Source of the DNA: Chloroflexota bacterium
GTDB lineage: Bacteria > Chloroflexota > UBA11872 > VXNJ01
Assembly: GCA_009840625.1 (NCBI GenBank)
Contig: VXNJ01000004.1
Coordinates: forward strand, 1 to 36,622
Direction: 5' to 3'
Length of the DNA: 36,622 nucleotides
The notes under the pieces: generated by a model
What the model was told of the DNA's origin: nothing
Seen by the model: the letters and a program-made list of their open reading frames with translations, nothing else
Databases searched by the model: none
Program-made: the position numbers and the translations under genes
In this document: positions 8,140 through 17,032 of the stretch, one piece after another
Layout of the letters: each line of letters begins with the position of its first letter
How positions within the stretch are numbered: position 1 is the stretch's first letter

Positions 8140-10719
8140 TTACGAAACCCGTCGGCCCAATATCCCGTTCAATTTTTCTTGCCATTCATCCTCGTCAACG
8201 ACTTCATAAGTGACGGCTTTGCTGCGCATCGCCGGTACAAGGTCGGCCCACTTTGCTTCGCGCGCGTGTTCGCAGCAAATATCAAACACCGACCGCTTGT
8301 AATTCGAGTCTTCTGATTCCTTCAAATGAACGCCTTTTGTTTCGACTACAAATATTTGGTCAAACTCTTCACCACTCGCGGTCGCATCCCCACGCATAGT
8401 CACGATGAAGTCAGCGTAGATCCGTTTTCGTTTCCAACCTTGAACGTAATGGTCCTTGCGGGCGCGATTACGGTACCAAAAGTAGAGCTTCTCTTGCTGA
8501 TCCAAATAAGTCGCAACTTGGCTCTCGAACTGATTGAGGTCATCCTCCATCGTTGAATCGAATAGATTTCGCTGAAAGGGGCGTCCATCTTCGCGATTTG
8601 CTCGTTTCGCACTCGGGACATCGATTTGACCGGGAATTCGATTGAATTCGAGGTTTTCTGCAACAACTAAGAATCTCATCTCTCCCGAATTCAGCAAGCT
8701 ATGGAACACCTCGCGAGAAAGACGATCCCGCACATCTTCGACGTGTCGGCGAAGCGATTCCAGGACAAAAACCTGATTAGCCAAAACGATTTCAACCGGG
8801 TAGCGCTCAAGCAGGGCCTCGAATGTGCACCGAACAATTTCGTGGCCGCGCCACGGATTGGAAATCAAATCCACAAGGTGGCTAGTCGCGTAATAGAAGC
8901 AATTTGAAAGTTCGAGGCCAGGGTCGGCTTGTGGTCCATCCGGCTTAGCGGTGGCGATCAAATTTTCTTCGGTGACTGCTGGCGGCATTACACGTACCCC
9001 CGCAGTTAGGTTGGCAAGCAGCTTGACATCCCCATATATGCCTTCACCCAAATGCATATGGTCCACCTCTGGGGGAGTCAAATCATCCCAGGGCACCCTC
9101 GAAAGAATGTCCGCCTCGTAGTGCACCGGTCGCCAACCATCTTCATCCCGAATAACGAAGGCAGGTAGTACAAGATTGCGCGTAGAAGCTCTAAACCGTG
9201 ACCGCTGACTAGTTCTGATCGTACTTTTTGAGGCGGCCGAGTCGACTTCAGTTACAACTTTGCCTTCGAGGCCCTGCAATCCTTCAAGTCCAAATCCCTT
9301 TCTGATTTCTTTCAACAGCTCGGTACCTCGCCGGCTGAAGCAGAAGACATAGCTTTCATCAAGCAAAGGCACACCTGTTTTGCGCGCATATGGCTGTCGC
9401 AGGATTCGGCCAACCAATTGCGTAATTCCAGTCTTCGACTGTGGGTTCGTAAGGATCGTCAGAACGTATGCGAACGGGCAATCCCAACCTTCTTGCAATG
9501 CCTGCTTGGTGATGATGAAACGGATTGGACAGTCGCGCGACAACAGTCCCCCTACGTCGTCCACATCCTTGAGCTCGTTCTTGGAACTCGTTTTAATTGC
9601 GACATGCTCCGCTTTTATTCCCGGGTGGCGAAGCAAGCTTTCGCGCACATCTTCCGCGTGGATGTAACCGGGTCTTCGCTGTTGGGCTCCCGTTCTTTCC
9701 ACTTGAATGACGCACAGTGGACGAATGTACGTCCCGGATTCAGCAATGTGACGATTAGCTTCAATTTCAAGTCGCTCACGATGGTCGATCGACGCAAAGA
9801 GTGTGTCTTTCCAATCGCCGCTCGATTTATTGATGACGTGCAAATCGAGCTTGATCATTTCTTCAGCGTGTAATTCCAATCCCAGAATCTCGACCAGTAC
9901 GTTTGCTCCCGAAGCTGGGGTTGCCGAAAGCTCTACGATCATGCAAGGATTGAATCCCTCGAGGGTCGCTTTCGCGTTGTCGCTGTACGCTTTGTGCCCT
10001 TCATCCAGGATGACAAGAGGGTTAAGGAGCCGCACTGTATTCCCGAGTGAGGTCTTCGCTAATCGACCCCAAAATCCATCCGGATGCTCAAAGGTATCTA
10101 AATTCGGGACCTCGTCGAGAAGTTTCTTGTGCGCAACAGGATCATCGTCAGCGGGGAAAAACTCATCGAATCCGCCGCTGTCTCGAAATATACGAAGAGT
10201 GTCTCTTGTTCGCCGATTTGCAGACGGGAGCATCAGCAGGAGAATGCAGAGATTCTCGGAAACATCACTCGGCCCAAAGGTCGCGGTTTTCTCGAAAATA
10301 TGCGTGCGTTGGCCAGATGTTAAATCGAGGTTTTGGCGGTAAGGGTGATCGCGGTCTCTTAGTGCTCTAAGCGTTTGATCGTATATCTGCTGCGTGGGTA
10401 CGATCCACAGTACCAAACCGCGCCGACTCCCCCGAAAGCGCGCGTTAACAATATCAATGACGCGCGTGGCGAGCAAAGTTTTGCCGCCGCCAGTTGGAAT
10501 CTTTAAGCAAAACGCTGGCAGCCGTTCGCCAAGTCCGTTGCGCCGCGGATTGTAAGGCCTTGTTGGCACCGTCTTTTCCCACGCGCGCTGCACCCAATCG
10601 AATCCCCAATCAGGGTCTAGTCTCTGCGCCGCCCAATCCTTCTCCCGCCATTCAGCAAGCTGCTGAACAAAAGTCTGGACCGTCGCCAATGCTCGATTCT
10701 GATAGTCCTTCAATATCAT
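8140..10719 (-). CDS. res: Type III restriction enzyme, Res subunit
   Basis: The 859-residue ATP-dependent translocase/nuclease that pairs with Mod to cleave DNA at unmethylated sites. An SF2 helicase core is clear: Walker A PTGGGKT (75-81), motif II DEGH (239-242), motif III SATP (265-268), motif V EGWD (410-413) and motif VI GITQLVGRILRQP (431-443). The C-terminus has a PD-(D/E)xK-type nuclease signature: Asp770 in YADFI, then Glu793 and Lys795 in VETKG. The ATG at 10717-10719 overlaps the mod stop as ATGA, so translation is coupled. The gene is full-length and undisrupted. Base composition is clearly lower in GC than its surroundings (42% by hand count at 8281-8340, against 60% at 2341-2400 in acs), consistent with transfer. 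Confidence 0.95.
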   Translation of the reverse strand: MILKDYQNRALATVQTFVQQLAEWREKDWAAQRLDPDWGFDWVQRAWEKTVPTRPYNPRRNGLGERLPAFCLKIPTGGGKTLLATRVIDIVNARFRGSRRGLVLWIVPTQQIYDQTLRALRDRDHPYRQNLDLTSGQRTHIFEKTATFGPSDVSENLCILLLMLPSANRRTRDTLRIFRDSGGFDEFFPADDDPVAHKKLLDEVPNLDTFEHPDGFWGRLAKTSLGNTVRLLNPLVILDEGHKAYSDNAKATLEGFNPCMIVELSATPASGANVLVEILGLELHAEEMIKLDLHVINKSSGDWKDTLFASIDHRERLEIEANRHIAESGTYIRPLCVIQVERTGAQQRRPGYIHAEDVRESLLRHPGIKAEHVAIKTSSKNELKDVDDVGGLLSRDCPIRFIITKQALQEGWDCPFAYVLTILTNPQSKTGITQLVGRILRQPYARKTGVPLLDESYVFCFSRRGTELLKEIRKGFGLEGLQGLEGKVVTEVDSAASKSTIRTSQRSRFRASTRNLVLPAFVIRDEDGWRPVHYEADILSRVPWDDLTPPEVDHMHLGEGIYGDVKLLANLTAGVRVMPPAVTEENLIATAKPDGPQADPGLELSNCFYYATSHLVDLISNPWRGHEIVRCTFEALLERYPVEIVLANQVFVLESLRRHVEDVRDRLSREVFHSLLNSGEMRFLVVAENLEFNRIPGQIDVPSAKRANREDGRPFQRNLFDSTMEDDLNQFESQVATYLDQQEKLYFWYRNRARKDHYVQGWKRKRIYADFIVTMRGDATASGEEFDQIFVVETKGVHLKESEDSNYKRSVFDICCEHAREAKWADLVPAMRSKAVTYEVVDEDEWQEKLNGILGRRVS

Positions 10720-12425
10720 GGTTCGAGGCCAGAAATCGTTTCGTAAATCTGGAACGGAAGTTGCTGAAAGTCAATCTGGTAGTAGTGAAGGAATTCGCGA
10801 TCAAGGTACTTTGTTGGCGCGAATACCAATTTGCGTCTATCACTGGCGGGTAACTCCCGGGCCACTGCAAGCGAGAGCGCGAGGTCTTTCAATTTCTCGA
10901 CGTCGGGCTCATAAATGAGAAAAACATCATGTGATGCGGTGCGCCCAATAAGCCCCAAATTCTCATTGGCCTCAGTCGGATCGAATTCCAGTCCAGTTGC
11001 GGTGAAGAAAACATATTCCGCCAGTTTCTGCCATGAGGGTAGGTGAGAACCGTCCAACAAGTTCTCTTGGCGCATCGGTAATCCGAGTTCGAAAAAGCTG
11101 AAGCTGCCTCCGAATCCCGATTTGACGGCATCAACTCTAGAGTTGGGCACTCCATTGATGACACGTCTAACCCGTTCAGCAGTAATCGAATCGGCGTATT
11201 CCTCGCATTCGACAAGAATGAATCGCCTGTTGCCGCCGTCCTGGCGATTCAGGGTGAGTACAGCATGGGCTGTCGTACCAGATCCGGCGAACGAATCAAG
11301 GACAATGGCGTCTTTGTCAGTTGAGAAAGAGAGCAGTTCACTGATCAGCGTTGATGGTTTCGGATTCTTGAAGATTCGGGGGTCCTCAGGGAAGATTTCC
11401 CGGATTTCATTTGCTCCGAGCCTGGAATCAATTCCTTGAATCACGCTGCCGAGTTTTGCCATATATTCGTCGGCGTATACCTTTAGTTCAATAATTTTTG
11501 ACTCATCTGATCCGAATAAAACGCGGTTTTCTGCAATCAATTGGGCCATCGTTGCTTCCGGGAAGCGATATCCCATCAACGGCTGCTTGCAAGGCTTGCC
11601 GGTAACCGGATGAAGAACGTCATAACGGTATCCTTCGCGCCCCGGGTTATGAACACTTTGGCTTCCCGTAAAAACGCCCGCGTCATCGATGAATTTGTAG
11701 CGGTCTAGCGGCTTAAGCTGCATTTTGTGAGATTTGAGCCAGCGCGTGTACTCGCGTTGGCGTTCGACCGGTTCAGGGTGAGCCTCCAATAGCTCAGCAC
11801 CAATCTGCTGAAGCGCTTCTTTCGGCCCAAACTCGGCGGAATTCCACACTCCCTCGAGGGCGGTTTTGTTGGCGGCATAGCAAACAATGTACTCGTGTTC
11901 GACCGCAATATTTGTCGGGTTGTTGTCAGTCGAGCCATGCCATACGATCTGTCCGACAAAGTTGCTTTCCCCGAACACCTCGTTCATCAAGCTCCGCAAA
12001 TGGTGCATCTCGTTGTCGTCGACAGACACGAAAATCGCACCATCTTCCCTAAGTAACTCTCTCAGCAGATTGAGTCGGGGCATCATCATGCAGCACCACT
12101 TGTCGTGACGGGTGAGGTCATCACGGTCCACGATCCGGCCCAACCATTCCCGCATGAGAGGCGAATTCACTTTGTCGTTGTACGCCCAACCTTCTTTGCC
12201 AGTGTTGTATGGCGGGTCAATATAAATGCACTTCACTTTCCCTTGATATGTCGGCAAAAGCGCCTTTAAAGCCGCTAAGTTGTCACCGTGAAGTACCAGG
12301 TTGTCTTGCAGGCTGCATCTCTCACCTACCCCTTTCCCTCGAATCGGCACCAATTCGTGGAAAGGCACAGCTACATGGTGGTTTTCGACGAAGACCCTTC
12401 CTTTAAATTGGAGCCTCGGCAACAA
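10716..12425 (-). CDS. mod: Type III DNA-adenine methyltransferase, Mod subunit
   Basis: The 569-residue modification and specificity subunit of the type III system; it should methylate N6 of adenine within an asymmetric site. Catalytic motif IV DPPY (70-73, in IYIDPPYNTG) comes before the AdoMet-binding motif I FAGSG (379-383), the beta-class order of type III Mod proteins. The region between them (about 150-360) is the probable target-recognition domain. There are two adjacent TTG codons and no ATG. The frame begins at 12425, but the second TTG (12420-12422) is better spaced, five bases after GGAGG. It overlaps res by four bases. The recognition sequence cannot be inferred. No simple-sequence repeat that would suggest phase variation was seen. 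Confidence 0.93.
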   Translation of the reverse strand: MLPRLQFKGRVFVENHHVAVPFHELVPIRGKGVGERCSLQDNLVLHGDNLAALKALLPTYQGKVKCIYIDPPYNTGKEGWAYNDKVNSPLMREWLGRIVDRDDLTRHDKWCCMMMPRLNLLRELLREDGAIFVSVDDNEMHHLRSLMNEVFGESNFVGQIVWHGSTDNNPTNIAVEHEYIVCYAANKTALEGVWNSAEFGPKEALQQIGAELLEAHPEPVERQREYTRWLKSHKMQLKPLDRYKFIDDAGVFTGSQSVHNPGREGYRYDVLHPVTGKPCKQPLMGYRFPEATMAQLIAENRVLFGSDESKIIELKVYADEYMAKLGSVIQGIDSRLGANEIREIFPEDPRIFKNPKPSTLISELLSFSTDKDAIVLDSFAGSGTTAHAVLTLNRQDGGNRRFILVECEEYADSITAERVRRVINGVPNSRVDAVKSGFGGSFSFFELGLPMRQENLLDGSHLPSWQKLAEYVFFTATGLEFDPTEANENLGLIGRTASHDVFLIYEPDVEKLKDLALSLAVARELPASDRRKLVFAPTKYLDREFLHYYQIDFQQLPFQIYETISGLEP

Positions 12426-12509
12426 TTCCTCCCATAGTCAAATCTTGCGTTTGAGATTCGCAAAGCGGACGCATCGAGTCAACACATATCCGCGAAACAA
12501 ATCCCAGTT

Positions 12510-12529
12510 ATTGCGTTCGGTCACGCAAT
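12510..12529. promoter_or_regulatory. 20-bp dyad upstream of mod, candidate operator
   Basis: ATTGCGTTCGGTCACGCAAT has perfect 7-bp arms around a 6-base centre, about 85 bp before the mod start. It would suit a dimeric regulator, but no controller gene is present in the island. A TTGACT hexamer lies at 12477-12482 on the minus strand, without a good -10 partner. Confidence 0.35.
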
Positions 12530-12680
12530 TGAGCCGATGATCTAGCGCGGCAGAACTGAATCGGCCCCGGTCCCGATTTCATTGCCGGTGCGGTCGCCGC
12601 ATTTTCATCGATTGCGCCAACCACTCCTAAGTTTGTCGATCTATTTGGGCAATTGTCATTTTCAGCAGGCGGTCCAACGA

Positions 12681-14063
12681 TCAAGTCTGCTCGTACCAGG
12701 GCCCCCGCTGGCGCAGCGCCACCGGATCCAGCGCCGGGATTTCACCGCCGGCGTCGGCGCGGATCCTATCCGTGGCCAGACCCAGCGCGGCGGATTCGGA
12801 TCCGGCCACGTTTTTGGCGCATGCCGGATAGTCGCGCAGAACCGAGAAAAGCTTCGGATCGGAACCGTCACGGTTGACGATCAGCCACCAGTCGCGATCA
12901 CGATAGAAGAACTGCTCGCCCATTGCCGAGGTGACGTATTCGCGGCCGCTGGACGATCCGCCAAGGTCGATTCCGTCAATCGGCAGCGGCGCTTCGATTC
13001 CGAGCCTTGCAAGGATCGTCGGCAAAACGTCGGAGTGGTAGACGAAGTCCTCGCGGACCTGTCCGGCGCCTTTTCCGTTCGGGTCGCGCACCAGCAGAAT
13101 CACGTCCATCAACTCGGGGTGCATGTAAAGTCCGTCCTTGCCGATGTAGCCGTGCTCGCCCAACGGGTGGCCGTGGTCGGAGTTGATCACGACCAGGGTG
13201 TCGTCGGACAACCCCAGGACATCCAGATGGTCCAGGAACCGACCCAGCCAGCGATCGGTCATCGTCACTTCGCCGGCGTAAAGCGAACGAATGTGTTCCA
13301 GCTCCACGGCGCTGATCGTGTTCAGATCGATGCGCGTCGGCCAGATGTAGTCGCGGCCCGAGTAGTCGGGATCATATGGTTCCCAACGCCAGGGCGGCGG
13401 GTCCCAAGGTTCGTGCGGATCAAAACAGTCCACGCTGAGAAAGAAGGGGCGCTCGCGGTTTTCTTCCAGAAATCGCATCGCGGCCCTGAATACCTGCGGC
13501 GCAAAGCAGTCTTCCTCGTGCCGGCGCGAATCGACGTTGGCAAGGTACTGGCGCAGCATCTGGTCGCGAACGCTGCCGACGTCCGAATCGGGCTGCACGC
13601 GCCGGACCTGCTGCATCGGGATGCGGAACCGCGATTGAAAGAGGTCGTTTTCCTGCCCCCGGATCCAGCGGAACTGGTTGAACCCGCGGTGAAAGTTCAT
13701 GGCCGGCTTGAACTGGTGGTAAACGTCGGTTACCAATCCGGTGTGGTACCCGTTATGGCGCAGGATCTCGGCCATCGTGACCCGCGCATCGTCCAGCGGG
13801 TGCCATCCGGGCCAGCGGACGAAATCGCCCTTGCGGCTGAAATGGTCGGCGAAGGGAAAGATCCTTCGGCCGGTATAGAGCGCCTGGCGCACCTCGATCG
13901 TGGGCAAGCTCTCCGGGTAGGGCTGGGCGAATCGGAGCGACTGGGTCGCAAACCGGTCCAGGCAGGGGGTGTTGGCGCGCCCGCCATAACAGCCAACGTG
14001 GTCGCGGCGCAGCGAATCGAGCGTGACCAGGACGACGTTGGGCGCTTTTTGCAGGGACGGCAT
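12681..14063 (-). CDS. Sulfatase-family hydrolase, paralogue A (Thr in place of formylglycine Cys)
   Basis: A 460-residue alkaline-phosphatase-superfamily protein with a sulfatase-like fold. Metal-binding elements are visible: Asp16 and Asp21 in LDSLRRD, His217 in DPHEPW, Asp296-His297 in SDHG and His304 in GEHG. In sulfatases the nucleophile lies in C/S-x-P-x-R before LxTG. Here the aligned stretch is TIEVRQALYTG, with Thr55 in the nucleophile position, Glu in place of Pro, and Arg59 kept. Formylglycine cannot form from Thr, so a Thr-nucleophile phosphoesterase-like activity or a changed role is possible. No signal peptide is seen. It starts three bases after the stop of paralogue B and is last in the operon. 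Its 3' end contains one copy of the island-flanking repeat. Confidence 0.85.
   Translation of the reverse strand: MPSLQKAPNVVLVTLDSLRRDHVGCYGGRANTPCLDRFATQSLRFAQPYPESLPTIEVRQALYTGRRIFPFADHFSRKGDFVRWPGWHPLDDARVTMAEILRHNGYHTGLVTDVYHQFKPAMNFHRGFNQFRWIRGQENDLFQSRFRIPMQQVRRVQPDSDVGSVRDQMLRQYLANVDSRRHEEDCFAPQVFRAAMRFLEENRERPFFLSVDCFDPHEPWDPPPWRWEPYDPDYSGRDYIWPTRIDLNTISAVELEHIRSLYAGEVTMTDRWLGRFLDHLDVLGLSDDTLVVINSDHGHPLGEHGYIGKDGLYMHPELMDVILLVRDPNGKGAGQVREDFVYHSDVLPTILARLGIEAPLPIDGIDLGGSSSGREYVTSAMGEQFFYRDRDWWLIVNRDGSDPKLFSVLRDYPACAKNVAGSESAALGLATDRIRADAGGEIPALDPVALRQRGPWYEQT
12703..12722. repeat. Right copy of the island-flanking direct repeat
   Basis: CCCCGCTGGCGCAGCGCCAC differs at one base from the copy at 7756-7775. 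It lies within the last 15 codons of sulfatase-like gene A. A repeat in the 3' end of a gene, with foreign-looking DNA just beyond, resembles a site-specific integration target. No integrase is present. Confidence 0.55.
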
Positions 14064-14066
14064 GGC

Positions 14067-15440
14067 CTAAAGCATCTCGTACCAGGGGCTGGCCCGGCGC
14101 AGTTGTTCGGGGGTGATGTCGGGAAATTCCCCGCCGGCCTGGCGCAGGCAGATTTCGAAGAACCGGTCGCAGCGGTCCGCGTTGCCGGAGGCCAGGTTGT
14201 TGCGACAATCCGGGTCCGAACGCAGATCGTAGAGGTGCTGGTCTGAGCGCCCGTGGTCGGAAAAGTACCAGTATTCGGAATCGGCGTAGGCCACGTAGTT
14301 GTGGAATCCGGTCACGGCGTGATCGCGGCCCGGCGCACTGCCGTCGGCGATTGCCAGCAGGTCCTGGCCCTCGACCGGCAACGGCGCTTCCAGGCCCAGT
14401 TGGTTCAACACAGTCGGCATCAGGTCATGGGTGTAGACAAACGAATCGCAGGAGGCGCCACCACCTTCGCCGCCGGGCCGCCGGACCATCAGGAATATGT
14501 CGACCAGTTCGGGATAGAGGGACCTGGGGAGCTTGCCCATGACCCCGTGCTCGCCCAGGCTGTGCCCATGGTCGGACAGCACAATGAGCAGCGTGTCATC
14601 CATGATTCCAAGATCGTGACAGTGTTCTAGGAAGATGCCCAGCCAGCGGTCGGTCATGGTCACCTCGCCCGCGTAGAGGGCGCGTATCAACCGCAGTTCC
14701 TCGGGCCCGAGCCCATCGCAGGGTCCGTAGTTGGGCCAGATCAGGTCGGTACCACGGTAACCGGGCGCGTAGCGATCGAGGTACCAGCGCGGCGGGTCCC
14801 AGGGTTCGTGCGGATCGAAGCAGTCGACAAATAGCAGGAAGTCCTGTTCGCGGTTGTCTTCTATGAACCGCATCGCCTCGGAAAATACGCGGGGGGCGAA
14901 GTAGTCCTCTTCGTAGCGGCGCCAGGCCACATTCGCAAGGTAGCGCTGGATTCGCTCGCGACCGGCATCGGTGTGCTGGACGGGGTAGCTGTGCGCGGTT
15001 GCCGTGGCCTCGTCAATCAAGTGCCGAGATTGCCAGCGATCGCTCTCTTGGCCGCGAACCCAGATGAACTGGTTGAACCCGCGGTGGAAATTCATCGCCG
15101 GTTTGAACTGGTGGTACACGTCGGTTACGAGGCCGGTGTGAAACCCGGAATTTCGGGCTATCTCAGACAGCGTCACCGCACTCTCCGGATGGGCCTCCCA
15201 GCCGGCCCAGGGGACCGCGTCGCCCTTGGGAGTCTGGTGGCCGCCGAACGGGAAAACCCGGTTGCCGGTATGAATTGCCCGGCGCGTCTGGATGGTGGCC
15301 AGCGCCTCGGGCTTTGGGTTGGTGAATCGGACCGCCTCGCGACTGAGCTGGTCAAGGGCGGGCGTGTGGATGGCATCGGCGCCGTAGCAGCCGACGTGGT
15401 CGCGCCTCAAGGAGTCCAGGATCACCACGATCGCCTTCAT
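14067..15440 (-). CDS. Sulfatase-family hydrolase, paralogue B (Thr in place of formylglycine Cys)
   Basis: 457 residues from the ATG at 15438-15440, preceded by AAAGG about eight bases upstream; an earlier in-frame start would add 12 residues without family support. It has Asp9 and Asp14 in LDSLRRD, a DPHEPW histidine, SDHGHSLGEHG, and Thr49-Ile-Gln-Thr-Arg53 where C-x-P-x-R is expected. The following RRAIHTGNR matches the RxxLxTGR that follows the nucleophile in sulfatases. It has the same length as paralogue C and near-identical blocks throughout, so the two are probably a tandem duplication. It is separated from C by 136 bp and from A by three bases. Substrate unknown; sulfate, phosphate or phosphonate esters are all possible. 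Confidence 0.85.
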   Translation of the reverse strand: MKAIVVILDSLRRDHVGCYGADAIHTPALDQLSREAVRFTNPKPEALATIQTRRAIHTGNRVFPFGGHQTPKGDAVPWAGWEAHPESAVTLSEIARNSGFHTGLVTDVYHQFKPAMNFHRGFNQFIWVRGQESDRWQSRHLIDEATATAHSYPVQHTDAGRERIQRYLANVAWRRYEEDYFAPRVFSEAMRFIEDNREQDFLLFVDCFDPHEPWDPPRWYLDRYAPGYRGTDLIWPNYGPCDGLGPEELRLIRALYAGEVTMTDRWLGIFLEHCHDLGIMDDTLLIVLSDHGHSLGEHGVMGKLPRSLYPELVDIFLMVRRPGGEGGGASCDSFVYTHDLMPTVLNQLGLEAPLPVEGQDLLAIADGSAPGRDHAVTGFHNYVAYADSEYWYFSDHGRSDQHLYDLRSDPDCRNNLASGNADRCDRFFEICLRQAGGEFPDITPEQLRRASPWYEML

Positions 15441-15478
15441 GTCGGGCACCTTTCTGCGTGCGCAGCTGGCGGGCACCG

Positions 15479-15505
15479 AAAAATCATAGCCGCCAATCGA
15501 CGGCT
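15479..15505 (-). terminator. Possible weak terminator between paralogues C and B
   Basis: On the minus strand, AGCCG and CGGCT arms surround an 8-base loop and are followed after four bases by TTTTT. The stem is only 5 bp, and an alternative GGCTG/CAGCC pairing lies upstream. It could attenuate transcription into paralogue B. Confidence 0.3.
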
Positions 15506-15576
15506 GGTAGCAGCCAAATCATCGCCGCCACTGCCCCGGTGCCAAAGAAGCGCTGCCGCCAAAAGCGCCGCGCGGT

Positions 15577-16950
15577 CTAGACCAACTCGTACCAGGGTCC
15601 GGCCCGACGCAGTTGTTCGGGAGTGATCTCGGGAAACTCCCCGCCGGCCTGGTGCCGGCAGATTTCAAAGAATCGGTCGCAGCGGGCGCGATCCCCAGCG
15701 GCCAGGTTGTTTCGACACCCCGGATCCTCGCCGAGGGAGTACAGGTGCTGGTCGGAGCGCCCGTGATCGGAAAAGTACCAGTATTCGGAATCGGCGTAAA
15801 CGACATAGTTGTGGTATCCGGTTACGGCAAACTCGCGTCCCGGACGACGGCCGGAGGCGATATCCAACAGATCCCGGCCCTCGATAGCCAGGGGCGCTTC
15901 CAGACCGAGGTGGGCAAGCACAGTCGCCGGGACATCATGCGTGTAAACGAACGGGTCGCAACTGGATCCGCCGTTCTGGCCCCCGGGCGGCCGTACCATC
16001 AAGATTATGTCAATTAACTCGGGATAGCTCGAAAACGGAAGCTTGCCCATGACCCCGTGCTCGCCCAGACTGTGCCCGTGGTCGGAGAAGACGACCAACA
16101 GGGTCTCGTCCATGATCCCCAGACAGTGACAATGCTCCAGGAAGATTCCCAGCCAGCGATCGGTCATTGTCACCTCGCCCGCGTAGAGGGCCCGGATCAG
16201 ATCGATTTGATTTTTTTCCAGCCCTTCACAGCGTCCGTAGCTGGGCCAGATCAGATCGGTCCCGCGATACCCGGGAGCGTAACGGTCCACGTACCACCAC
16301 GGCGGGTCCCAGGGCTCGTGCGGATCGAAGCTGTCGACCACCAGCAGGAAATCCCGTTCGCGGTTGTCTTCGACGAAACGCATCGCTTCGGTGAAAACCT
16401 GCGGGGCGAAGTAATCGGCTTCGTAGTGGCGCCGGGCGACGTTTGACAGATAGCGCCGGAACCGGATCCGGCGGTATTCGTTGTGTTGGGCAGGATAGCT
16501 ATGGGCTTCGACGGAATCCCGGTCGACCAATTGGACGGACCCCCAGTGGTCGTTTTCCTGGCCGCGAATCCAGTGGAACTGGTCGAATCCGCGGTGGAAA
16601 TTCATCGACGGCTTGAACTGGTGGTAGGTATCGGTGATCAGGCCGGTGTGAAAACCGCTGTGACGGGCTATCTCGGCCATCGTCACGACGGACTCCGAAT
16701 GCGGTCCCCAACCCGGCGTACGGTTGATGTCGCCCTTATAGCTTTGGTGATCTCCGAAGGGGAACACGCGGTTGCCGGTGTGTACCGCGCGACGCGTCTG
16801 CAGGGTTGCCAGTGCCTCGGGCTTGGGGTTGTTGAACCGAATGGATTCGCGGCTGAATTGGTCGAGGGCCGGCGTGTGAATGGAATCGGCGCCATAGCAG
16901 CCGACGTGGTCGCGACGCAACGAATCCAGAATCACGACGATCGCCTTCAT
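15577..16950 (-). CDS. Sulfatase-family hydrolase, paralogue C (Thr in place of formylglycine Cys)
   Basis: 457 residues, from the ATG at 16948-16950 with AAAGG a few bases upstream. The domain layout matches paralogue B: LDSLRRDHVGCYG at residues 8-20, Thr49-Leu-Gln-Thr-Arg53 at the nucleophile site, HTG at 57-59, DPHEPWDPP in the middle, and SDHGHSLGEHG. The C-terminal ITPEQLRRAGPWYE is shared with B. No secretion signal is visible: the N-terminus MKAIVVILDS is the first strand of the fold, so the enzyme appears cytoplasmic. This is the first sulfatase-like gene after the TPR gene (82 bp gap) and probably heads the enzyme part of the operon. Confidence 0.85.
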   Translation of the reverse strand: MKAIVVILDSLRRDHVGCYGADSIHTPALDQFSRESIRFNNPKPEALATLQTRRAVHTGNRVFPFGDHQSYKGDINRTPGWGPHSESVVTMAEIARHSGFHTGLITDTYHQFKPSMNFHRGFDQFHWIRGQENDHWGSVQLVDRDSVEAHSYPAQHNEYRRIRFRRYLSNVARRHYEADYFAPQVFTEAMRFVEDNRERDFLLVVDSFDPHEPWDPPWWYVDRYAPGYRGTDLIWPSYGRCEGLEKNQIDLIRALYAGEVTMTDRWLGIFLEHCHCLGIMDETLLVVFSDHGHSLGEHGVMGKLPFSSYPELIDIILMVRPPGGQNGGSSCDPFVYTHDVPATVLAHLGLEAPLAIEGRDLLDIASGRRPGREFAVTGYHNYVVYADSEYWYFSDHGRSDQHLYSLGEDPGCRNNLAAGDRARCDRFFEICRHQAGGEFPEITPEQLRRAGPWYELV

Positions 16951-17032
16951 TGCAGATACCTTTCAGGTGGCGGCAATTTGTTCCGCGCGCAATCGAGCCG
17001 ACGCCCGCCGCGGGCAATTTCAGAAACGCGAG

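Noticed and set aside
8140-12425. Phase-variable repeat tract in mod or res
   Set aside because: Many phase-variable type III mod genes carry simple-sequence repeats, but no such tract was found on reading through both genes.
12582-14246. 554-codon plus-strand frame across sulfatase-like gene A
   Set aside because: Antisense shadow of a well-supported gene, with no domain of its own.
17003-17015. GCCCG/CGGGC hairpin between the TPR gene and sulfatase-like gene C
   Set aside because: Only a three-base loop and no T-tract on the minus strand, so it is not a convincing terminator.
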